Shown here: positions 7,326 to 13,231 of the stretch, piece after piece | Numbering within the stretch: position 1 is the first letter of the stretch | Layout: every line of letters begins with the position of its first letter | NCBI GenBank assembly: GCA_947253135.1 | Contig: CAMXYS010000037.1 | Span: forward strand, 1 to 13,231 | Reading direction: 5' to 3' | Origin: an uncultured Clostridia bacterium | GTDB taxonomy: Bacteria; Bacillota; Clostridia; Saccharofermentanales; Fastidiosipilaceae | DNA length: 13,231 nt | Program-made: the position numbers and the translations under genes | Notes under the pieces: generated by a model | Database searches by the model: none | The model's input: only the letters and a program-made list of their open reading frames with translations | Told to the model about the DNA's origin: nothing

Positions 7326-8540
7326 ATGATCCACATCAATCAACATTACTTGGAATTGGAAAAATCTTATTTGTTTACAGATATAGCCAGAAAAGTTCAG
7401 ACTTTTGCTGACTTGCACCCTGATAAAAAGATCATCCGACTTGGCATCGGCGATGTTACCTTGCCCCTGCCTGCTGTTTGTGTCACTGCTTTAAAAGAGG
7501 CTGCTGATGAAATGGGCCATAAAGAAACTTTTAAGGGCTATGGTCCGGAACAAGGCTACGTCTTCTTGCGCGAGGCGGTCGCCCGCTCTGATTTTGAGGC
7601 ACGCGGAATCAGCTGTATCAAAGCTGATGATATTTTTATCAGCGACGGCGCCAAAAGTGATACAGGCAACATTTTGGATATCTTCGGACCCGATCTGACA
7701 GTAGCTGTCGGAGACCCGGTCTACCCTGTTTATGTCGATACCAATATCATGGCCGGCAACAAGGCCAATATTATTAAACTACCCTGTACGGCTGAAAACG
7801 GCTTTCAGCCGTTGCCGCCGGACCGGCAGGTCGACCTGATCTATCTGTGTTCGCCTAATAACCCGACCGGTTCTGTGATTGGTTACGAGGCGCTCAAGGC
7901 CTGGGTGGACTACGCCAACAAAAATGGAGCCCTCATCCTTTTTGATGCGGCCTATGAGGCCTTTGTGACAGGTGACTTCCCGCGTAGCATTTACGAAATA
8001 GACGGTGCCGTCACCTGTGCCATTGAGTTTAGAAGTTTTTCTAAAAAGGCGGGTTTTACCGGTCTTCGCTGCGGTTACACAGTGGTCCCGGCCGACCTAA
8101 AAGTAGCAACTGAAAGTGGTGACAAGGTGGCCTTGAAAGATTTGTGGAACCGTCGCCAGACCACCAAGTTTAACGGTGTCTCTTACGTAGTTCAGAAGGC
8201 TGCTGCTGCCACCTACAGCCAAGCGGGCGAGGCCCAGTGTCAGGCCAATGTTGCCTATTATTTGGAAAATGCGAGATTGCTAAAAGAAGCCCTCACAGCG
8301 GCCGGTTTTTCTGTCTCCGGCGGTGACAATGCCCCTTATGTTTGGGTTGAAACCCCGGCCGGAAAAAGCAGCTGGGAATTTTTCGACTATCTATTGGAGG
8401 AATTATATATCGTGACAACTCCCGGGTCCGGTTTTGGCGCCTGTGGCGAAGGCTACATCCGCATCAGCTCGTTTGGCAGCCGCGAAGACTGTCTTGAGGC
8501 CATTGAGCGCTTAAAAACAGTGAACAGACCTAATTCATAA
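7326..8540 (+). CDS. dapL: LL-diaminopimelate aminotransferase DapL
   Basis: DapL is a PLP-dependent aminotransferase that makes LL-2,6-diaminopimelate directly from tetrahydrodipicolinate and glutamate. It bypasses the acylated intermediates of the classical lysine/peptidoglycan route. The 404 residues match the usual length. Family signs are the N-terminal RLGIGDVTLPLP (38-49), KGYGPEQGYVFLREA (70-84), YLCSPNNPTG (173-182), LFDAAYEAF (205-213) and the PLP-lysine segment SFSKKAGFTGLRCGY with Lys240. GACGEGYIRIS near the C-terminus carries the substrate-carboxylate Arg. An excellent GGAGGT lies five bases before the ATG. It is the only plus-strand gene, divergent from the MurT-like gene and ended by its own terminator candidate. 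The single-step route suggests the cell makes DAP for its wall, or at least for lysine. Confidence 0.96.
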   Translation: MIHINQHYLELEKSYLFTDIARKVQTFADLHPDKKIIRLGIGDVTLPLPAVCVTALKEAADEMGHKETFKGYGPEQGYVFLREAVARSDFEARGISCIKADDIFISDGAKSDTGNILDIFGPDLTVAVGDPVYPVYVDTNIMAGNKANIIKLPCTAENGFQPLPPDRQVDLIYLCSPNNPTGSVIGYEALKAWVDYANKNGALILFDAAYEAFVTGDFPRSIYEIDGAVTCAIEFRSFSKKAGFTGLRCGYTVVPADLKVATESGDKVALKDLWNRRQTTKFNGVSYVVQKAAAATYSQAGEAQCQANVAYYLENARLLKEALTAAGFSVSGGDNAPYVWVETPAGKSSWEFFDYLLEELYIVTTPGSGFGACGEGYIRISSFGSREDCLEAIERLKTVNRPNS

Positions 8541-8583
8541 GTTGATCAGTCGCTTTAAAGCGCAGCAAACCTCTGTCCTTAAC

Positions 8584-8616
8584 ACCCGGTCAAAAGCCGG
8601 TTTGACGGGGGTTTTT
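8584..8616 (+). terminator. Rho-independent terminator candidate for dapL
   Basis: The plus strand forms GTCAAA/TTTGAC (8589-8594 with 8601-8606) around a six-base AGCCGG loop. A one-by-two internal loop and an outer ACCC/GGGT stem extend it, running into TTTTT at 8612-8616. It begins about 44 bases after the dapL stop codon. The T-run is short and only on the plus side, so it serves dapL rather than the converging regulator gene. Confidence 0.65.
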
Positions 8617-8631
8617 ACTGCTTACAAGTCA

Positions 8632-8652
8632 GGCCGGCACACTGTGCCGGCC
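8632..8652. repeat. Perfect GC-rich hairpin between convergent dapL and lysR-type genes
   Basis: GGCCGGCAC and GTGCCGGCC form a perfect nine-base-pair stem around the loop ACT. There is no T-run on either side. It lies 20 bases beyond the lysR-type stop codon and 15 bases past the dapL terminator T-run. It could stop or pause transcription of the regulator gene, protect mRNA 3' ends, or be a dispersed intergenic repeat. Confidence 0.6.
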
Positions 8653-8672
8653 CTTCTCATGTTTACCGTCTT

Positions 8673-9611
8673 TCACGCATTGATGTGCTTCACCAAGTTT
8701 TCAAAAATTTCTAAAAATCGCTCTTCCAAGGCCGTCGGCTTGTAGACCCGTCGCCTGATGCTGCCCTCGATATAATGCATGGCCTCATCCTCCTTGAAAG
8801 GACACTGAACCAAGCCTGCTTCTGCCTCGCCCGGGTTGCCGAAGGGTGCTCCCCACATAAAGGTTTGACCAGCCTGGCGGATAATATCGAGTTGAGTGGA
8901 GCGGTCATTGACGTAAATTTGCGGTTTGGCCGGCAGTGTTCCTGTTGTGCCGCCGGCGTCCGAATCCGGTAGAAAGAGGTCCGCAGTTCGGTGGGCGTGG
9001 ACAACCTCCCGATAATTCTGTAAGTCAGCCCGAGTTAAGACATCTTTGGCAGCCAAGGGATCTTGGGAGGACAAGGTTACTACATAGTTATAACGCCAAA
9101 TTTCATCAAACAGGATATTGTTTTCATGAAACAGCTGTCGGTAGTAAAGATGCTCTGAAGAGTGGAAACGGATAATGGCCAAATTAACCTTAGCCCTGAT
9201 CACATTTTGGACTGAATCAGCGGAGACACTTTCTTCACAGCGGATATCAGCTTTGTCCTCCGGTTTGATCTCACTGATCAACCTGGCCATAGCCAAACTG
9301 GAAAAACGACTGCGCGGCACTTGGACATGCATGGTTTTCGTCTGCCGATAGGCAGGGTTAAAGCGTTTTTCCACAGCACTGATATGCTGTAAGACCGCCC
9401 GGGCACAAATTAAAAACTCTTCTCCTTCAGGGGTAGGCCTGACCCCTTGGGAAGACCGTTCAAAAATTCTGATGCCGATATTGTCTTCCAGCTCAGCCAG
9501 GGCCCTACTTAAGTTAGGCTGCCCCATAAACAAGTTTTCGGCAGCTTTGCGAATGGAACCGACTTTTTCAATCTCCAGGGCATAATTCCAAAAATTGATA
9601 TGTAAGTCCAT
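8673..9611 (-). CDS. LysR-type transcriptional regulator
   Basis: This 312-residue protein has normal LysR-family length. The N-terminal winged helix-turn-helix is clear: LEIEKVGSIRKAAENLF, then GQPNLSRALAELEDNIGIRIFERS and the wing GVRPTPEGEEFL (residues about 12-67). The linker helix and a diverged effector-binding region (about 90-300) follow. The effector cannot be predicted. The gene starts four bases after the stop codon of the CarA-like gene. Its ribosome site AAGGA (9619-9623) overlaps the last codons of that gene, so the two are very probably co-transcribed and translationally coupled. It converges on dapL rather than diverging from a target, so its regulon is not obvious. A plausible but unproven job is control of its own operon. 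Confidence 0.93.
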   Translation of the reverse strand: MDLHINFWNYALEIEKVGSIRKAAENLFMGQPNLSRALAELEDNIGIRIFERSSQGVRPTPEGEEFLICARAVLQHISAVEKRFNPAYRQTKTMHVQVPRSRFSSLAMARLISEIKPEDKADIRCEESVSADSVQNVIRAKVNLAIIRFHSSEHLYYRQLFHENNILFDEIWRYNYVVTLSSQDPLAAKDVLTRADLQNYREVVHAHRTADLFLPDSDAGGTTGTLPAKPQIYVNDRSTQLDIIRQAGQTFMWGAPFGNPGEAEAGLVQCPFKEDEAMHYIEGSIRRRVYKPTALEERFLEIFENLVKHINA

Positions 9612-9615
9612 TATT

Positions 9616-10695
9616 TTATCCTTCTAAAAAAGAAGTCAGCGTCACTGATTCTGAAACGCCCGGTTCCACTAATAGCGTAGGGTCAAAACTATAACCTTTA
9701 AACAAGCCATCAGCATAGGAAATACCCATTGGCAGCTCATCATTTAAGTGGCGAAAGATAACATGTTCTTCTTCAGATAGACTGTCCGGATCAATTGCAA
9801 AATAATTGTGGGCAACAACCTGCAAGATCTTGCCATCGGCCAGGCGGACAACCGGCCTGCTGCCACCGGAGCTACCGGCTTCCAGTGGCGTAATGCGCAG
9901 TCCTTCAGCCTGTGCCAAAAGCAGGTGTCCCAAGCCCAACCCAATGACCGGACAGGCATGGCGCTGTGCCTCTTCCAACAGAGCAGTCAAAGCAGAAGCG
10001 AGTTCTTCGTGCTCTAAAAAACTGTCAGGTCCGTTTGATAGTAGGATCGCCCGAGGCTTGGTTGATAAGACCGCCTCCGGGGCAGATGTAGGCGGACATA
10101 GCGCCAGTTGGTAGCCGGCTTCGAGCAAACGTTCAACAAATGCCGGGGCCACCCCATAATCTAATAGGGCCAGCAGGGCCCCTGTCGGATTTTCACTTGC
10201 GCCAAGCCGTCTGATGGCCGACGCAGTCGCCTGCCGGGCCGGTGGAACCGGCTTGAAACTGATAATTTCATCGCGAATATCGGAAAAATGCGTCGGATGT
10301 TCACTGCATATTAAACCGTTCATGATGCCATTTTCGCGAATGTAGGCGGCCAAGCTGCGTGTGTCGACACCGCTTAAGACCGGCAGACCGGTGCGTTGGC
10401 AATAAGCGACCCAATCTTCGCCTTTTTTATCTTCAACCGGTCCGTTATAAAGTTGCCTGACAATTAAGGCTTTGACAGCCGGTTTTCGGTCGGCCTCCCG
10501 GGCCGTCAAACCACGATTGCCCACTTCCGGAAAGGTTAAGACCAAGCCCTGGTCAGCCAAAGCCGGATCTTGGATTAATTCTGCATGACCTACGGTTGCG
10601 GTGTTAAAAACGACTCGGCACAAAACCTTGTCTATGCTTTGATTTAAATGCCCGCGAAAAGTTTTTCCGTCTGCTAAAATCAGATATCCATCCAT
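9616..10695 (-). CDS. carA: CarA-family protein with inactivated glutaminase domain
   Basis: This 359-residue protein aligns end to end with the small subunit of carbamoyl-phosphate synthetase, which normally hydrolyses glutamine and feeds ammonia to CarB. The N-terminal CarA domain is recognisable: VVFNTATVGHAELIQDPALA (28-47), LTFPEVGNRGL, GVDTRSLAAYIRENGIMNG (109-127). The C-terminal class I GATase domain is present but lacks its triad. The nucleophile motif G-I-C-L-G-H-Q is G-L-G-L-G-H-L (252-258; Cys is Gly254). The H-P-E motif is F-D-P-T (337-340; His is Asp338, Glu is Thr340). LSNGPGDP is also altered to LSNGPDSF. Glutaminase activity is therefore not expected. The frame is intact, with AAGGAG 10 bases before the ATG. 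No carB is adjacent. It may serve an ammonia-dependent synthetase, as in vertebrate CPS I, or be a binding or regulatory relative. The symbol denotes family, not proven activity. Confidence 0.85.
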   Translation of the reverse strand: MDGYLILADGKTFRGHLNQSIDKVLCRVVFNTATVGHAELIQDPALADQGLVLTFPEVGNRGLTAREADRKPAVKALIVRQLYNGPVEDKKGEDWVAYCQRTGLPVLSGVDTRSLAAYIRENGIMNGLICSEHPTHFSDIRDEIISFKPVPPARQATASAIRRLGASENPTGALLALLDYGVAPAFVERLLEAGYQLALCPPTSAPEAVLSTKPRAILLSNGPDSFLEHEELASALTALLEEAQRHACPVIGLGLGHLLLAQAEGLRITPLEAGSSGGSRPVVRLADGKILQVVAHNYFAIDPDSLSEEEHVIFRHLNDELPMGISYADGLFKGYSFDPTLLVEPGVSESVTLTSFLEG

Positions 10696-10717
10696 TATTG
10701 TCTCACTCCTTGTTCCT

Positions 10718-10743
10718 AATCGGGCTGCCTTTGCGATCCGATT
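10718..10743. repeat. Interrupted inverted repeat upstream of the CarA-like gene
   Basis: AATCGG (10718-10723) and CCGATT (10738-10743) form a dyad with a 14-base centre, about 23 bases before the CarA-like start. LysR-type proteins bind interrupted dyads, and the regulator encoded in this operon could act here. A dyad this short may be chance. No clear -35/-10 pair was found in the 118-base gap (10696-10813), so the pair may be read through from ftsY. Confidence 0.25.
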
Positions 10744-10813
10744 GTCTGCTGTAGAATTTCAACCGCACAGGTCTTGATTCGGTCGCTTTCTCGTCATCTC
10801 CACAGATGATCAT

Positions 10814-11746
10814 TCAACCTGCTTGACCGCTATCGGGAGACGGCAGCAGAGAGTCGACGAAACTCTCCGGCTCAAAATCAACCAAGTCCTCTGCTTGTTC
10901 ACCTAAACCTGCCAAAACAATCGGCAAATCAGTGGCAGCCGCTACCGCTAAAGCCACACCGCCCTTGGCATTGCCGTCTAATTTGGTTATGCAAATATTA
11001 TCCACCTCGGCCACTTCAGTGAAGGTTTCGGCCTGTAAAACAGCATTTTGTCCGGTTGTTGCATCGATGACCAATAAGGTTTGGATCTTGGCACCGTCGG
11101 CCTCTCTGGCGATTACCCGGCGTATCTTACCCAGCTCATCCATGAGGTTCTTCTTATTATGCAACCGCCCGGCCGTATCAATCAACAAGACATCTGCCCC
11201 CCTGGCCTTGGCTGAGGCCACACCGTCAAAAACGACAGCGGCCGGATCAGAGCCTTCTTCATGGCTAATCAGGGGACTGCCGGTCCGGTCTGCCCAAATT
11301 TGCAGCTGCTCAATGGCAGCCGCTCGGAAGGTATCCGCTGCGACCAAAACAACTGAACGCCCTTCCTTCTGATAGCGCAAGGCAAGTTTGCCGGCTGTCG
11401 TTGTTTTGCCGGTGCCGTTTACACCCACCAGGAGAATAATATTCAAGGAATTATCTTGTAATTCCAGATGTCTTTCTGGACCTAAAACAGCGCGCATTTC
11501 TTGTCTTAAAAAATTTAAGACAAAGGCCTCTGAATCATCCTTCTCTGTTTTGATTGCCGCCCTCAACTCAGTCATAATACGGTCGGCATTATTGACTCCG
11601 ATATCCGCTTGAATTAAGAGCATCTCCAGCTCATCCAGCTGATCTTCATCAAAGCGTCCCATGCCCAAGGCAATTTTACGCACACCCTCTGTCAAAAAAT
11701 CTCTGGCCTTGCCCAATCCCTCTTTAAATTTTTTAAAAAAACTCAT
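10814..11746 (-). CDS. ftsY: Signal recognition particle receptor FtsY
   Basis: FtsY is the membrane-associated SRP receptor GTPase that docks Ffh-bound ribosomes at the Sec translocon. The 310 residues comprise a compact NG domain without the long acidic A domain of proteobacteria, as usual in Bacillota. The short N-terminal stretch MSFFKKFKEGLGKARDFL can serve as an amphipathic membrane-binding helix. GTPase motifs are GVNGTGKTTT (108-117), the SRP-family ADTFRAAA (137-144), LLIDTAGRL (187-195), DATTGQN (228-234) and TKLDGNAKGG (254-263). The C-terminus reads LGEQAEDLVDFEPESFVDSLL, the normal closing helix. AAGGGG lies six bases before the ATG. It follows smc by 49 bases, a conserved pairing; the usual downstream ylxM/ffh pair is absent. 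Confidence 0.97.
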   Translation of the reverse strand: MSFFKKFKEGLGKARDFLTEGVRKIALGMGRFDEDQLDELEMLLIQADIGVNNADRIMTELRAAIKTEKDDSEAFVLNFLRQEMRAVLGPERHLELQDNSLNIILLVGVNGTGKTTTAGKLALRYQKEGRSVVLVAADTFRAAAIEQLQIWADRTGSPLISHEEGSDPAAVVFDGVASAKARGADVLLIDTAGRLHNKKNLMDELGKIRRVIAREADGAKIQTLLVIDATTGQNAVLQAETFTEVAEVDNICITKLDGNAKGGVALAVAAATDLPIVLAGLGEQAEDLVDFEPESFVDSLLPSPDSGQAG

Positions 11747-11795
11747 GCCACGCCCCTTCTTCTCTATTGAGTCTGCTTTACCCGTCTATTCTCTC

Positions 11796-13231
11796 TCAAT
11801 TTTCTTCCAGTTGCATAGATAGGATTTTAGAAATACCGCGTTCCGGCATTGTCACTCCATAAATGCGATCGGCTGCCTCCATGGTCCCCTTGCGGTGGGT
11901 TACCAATACAAACTGGGAGGCCTCGCTGTAGCGGCTAATATAATCTGTAAAACGAAATATATTGCTGTCGTCCAAAGCTGCCTCAACCTCATCCATAATA
12001 CAAAAGGGAGTCGGGCGCAAGGCCAAAATAGCAAACAGCAAGGCAATCGCCGTCAAGCAGCGCTCACCGCCCGATAAGAGCAGCATATTCTGCAATTTCT
12101 TGCCGGGTGGGCAGGCCCTAATTTCTATGTCTGCCGTCAGCACATCGTCGGAATTTAGCAAAATAATCTCGCCGCGGCCACCACCGAACAATGCCACAAA
12201 GGTTTTTTGGAAATGCTCATTGATGGCCTCTAGGTTACGGTTGAACTGTTCTCGCATTGAGCCGGTCAGCTCACGGATAACAGCGGTCAAATCCTGCATA
12301 GACTGCTCGACATCCGCCTGCTGATCCCGCATGAATTCATACCGGGCCTTGAGCTCATCATATTCTGATAAAGCTTGCGGATTTACATTGCCCAGCTCCT
12401 TTAATTTCTTTTGCAACCTCTTCACTGTCTGGTCTAAAACAGCCACATCCGGTTCTGATAGCCGCCATTCATCAGCATTTAAATATGTGAGTTCATACTC
12501 AGTCCAAAGTCTGTTTTTAGCTAGATTGCCGGCTTCGGTCAAGCGGTCTAAACGACCTTCCAGCCTGATCTGCTCACTTGTCAGCTTCTGCAAAAGAGCA
12601 GCCGTCTCTTCCGCTGCACGGACTGCTCCCTCGCGCTGTTGACTCTGTCGACGCCGCTTGTTTTCCAGCTCAGACAAGGTTTGATCCAGACTTTCTATTT
12701 GAGCGGCATACTCCTTTTGCTCTGCTTCAGCAGTGACAAACAGAGTGCGATTAGTCTTGCGCTCTCTTTCTATTTCCGCAAACGAAGTCTCGAACCGGTC
12801 CAGTTCCTTTTTCCGATTCTCTAAGTCAGTCCGGTAGACTGAAGCCAGATGGTCCGCTGCCTCCGTGCGTTCACTTTGGGTCCGAAGCTCTGCCTCTACC
12901 TCTTGCAAGCTGGCCAAGTGACGGTCTGTTGCCAGTCGCTCCCGTTGCTCCTGACTTTGTAACGCCTTTAAATTTTTGTCCAGTTCCACCACCCGCTCAC
13001 GCAGTTTCATTTTGCGGTCAGCCAAATCGGTTTGGGCAGCTGACAAGTCGGCCATTGTCCGGCCGTAGGCATCAAGTTCCTTTTGCCGGTCGCCCGTTGT
13101 TTCTTTCAGCCGTTTTAGCAGACTTTGCTGTTGGTCTAAAAGAGCTGCGGCTTCTACCCTTTTCCGGCGGGCTTGGTCCATTAAAGAAAACAGTTGCTGG
13201 GCCTGCTGGCGCTTTTCAGACAAGCGTCGAG
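11796..13231 (-). CDS. smc: Chromosome partition protein SMC, C-terminal part (cut by window edge)
   Basis: SMC is the condensin ATPase that organises and helps segregate the chromosome. About 478 C-terminal codons are visible and the frame is open through 13231, so the N-terminal head, first coiled coil and hinge lie outside the window. A TTG at 13223 is in frame but is not a start. Residues up to about 280 (counted from 13223) are highly charged heptad-like coiled coil. The head follows: LGNVNPQALSEYDELKARYEF, FGGGRGEI, the ABC signature LLSGGERCLTA (about 382-392), Walker B PFCIMDEVEAALDD (406-419), VLVTHRKGTM, and the terminal YGVTMPERGISKI. The signature has Cys where Ala is more usual (GGERC), not expected to abolish activity. 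ftsY follows after 49 bases. Confidence 0.97.
   Translation of the reverse strand, partial: RRLSEKRQQAQQLFSLMDQARRKRVEAAALLDQQQSLLKRLKETTGDRQKELDAYGRTMADLSAAQTDLADRKMKLRERVVELDKNLKALQSQEQRERLATDRHLASLQEVEAELRTQSERTEAADHLASVYRTDLENRKKELDRFETSFAEIERERKTNRTLFVTAEAEQKEYAAQIESLDQTLSELENKRRRQSQQREGAVRAAEETAALLQKLTSEQIRLEGRLDRLTEAGNLAKNRLWTEYELTYLNADEWRLSEPDVAVLDQTVKRLQKKLKELGNVNPQALSEYDELKARYEFMRDQQADVEQSMQDLTAVIRELTGSMREQFNRNLEAINEHFQKTFVALFGGGRGEIILLNSDDVLTADIEIRACPPGKKLQNMLLLSGGERCLTAIALLFAILALRPTPFCIMDEVEAALDDSNIFRFTDYISRYSEASQFVLVTHRKGTMEAADRIYGVTMPERGISKILSMQLEEN

Noticed and set aside
8542..8745. 67-codon plus-strand frame after dapL
   Set aside because: It runs through the dapL terminator and the GC hairpin into the antisense of the LysR-type gene; it has no ribosome site and no recognisable domain.
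9616..10695. Calling the CarA-like gene a pseudogene
   Set aside because: The frame is intact over the full family length, has a good ribosome site and conserved N-terminal motifs; only the catalytic positions are changed.
10932..11372. 146-codon plus-strand frame
   Set aside because: It lies wholly antisense to the GTPase core of ftsY and is low in any family resemblance; a shadow of the real gene.
11796..13223. A complete 475-codon protein starting at the TTG at 13223
   Set aside because: The frame continues upstream to the window edge and the content is the C-terminal coiled coil and head of SMC, so the TTG is internal.
1..13231. Search for CRISPR arrays, tRNA/rRNA genes, insertion sequences or phage genes
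   Set aside because: No regularly spaced direct repeats, transposase or integrase frames, or recognisable structural RNA sequences were seen.

Overview
The window looks like chromosomal DNA from a Gram-positive Bacillota bacterium of clostridial type, with roughly balanced base composition. The evidence is the smc-ftsY pair and the miaB-mutS-mutL run, both typical gene orders in that phylum. Also in line with this are a MurT-family cell-wall enzyme, an LL-diaminopimelate aminotransferase (DapL) and strong Shine-Dalgarno sites. Nine of the ten genes lie on the minus strand; only dapL is on the plus strand. Both ends cut a gene: mutL on the left and smc on the right. No RNA gene, insertion sequence, CRISPR array or phage gene is visible, and no gene-free gap exceeds about 180 bases.

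Reading along the minus strand from the right: the C-terminal part of smc (chromosome condensation) is followed by ftsY (SRP receptor). The ylxM/ffh genes often found next are absent. In their place is a tightly coupled pair: a CarA-family protein whose glutamine amidotransferase (GATase) domain has lost its catalytic Cys, His and Glu, and a LysR-type regulator. The regulator converges on dapL across a short spacer that holds a terminator and a perfect GC-rich hairpin. dapL is divergent from a MurT-family Mur-ligase-like gene, and the two share a promoter region. The MurT-like gene has no gatD partner beside it and has lost family motifs. A FabG-like short-chain dehydrogenase follows, then miaB (tRNA 2-methylthiolation), then mutS and mutL (mismatch repair), which overlap by 4 bases.

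Most of the window is housekeeping: DNA repair, tRNA modification, protein targeting, chromosome maintenance and lysine/peptidoglycan precursor synthesis. The less ordinary content is two proteins from glutamine-dependent amidation systems that both appear to lack a working glutaminase here. One is the CarA-like protein with all three catalytic positions replaced; the other is the orphan, degenerate MurT-like protein. Both frames are intact, so they look like retained, repurposed proteins rather than decaying genes. No complete new multigene system can be demonstrated from the sequence alone.

Other points of note are good sigma-A promoter candidates before mutS, miaB, murT and dapL, two of which share the extended -10 TGTTATAAT. 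The palindrome GCCGGC is also strikingly over-represented.
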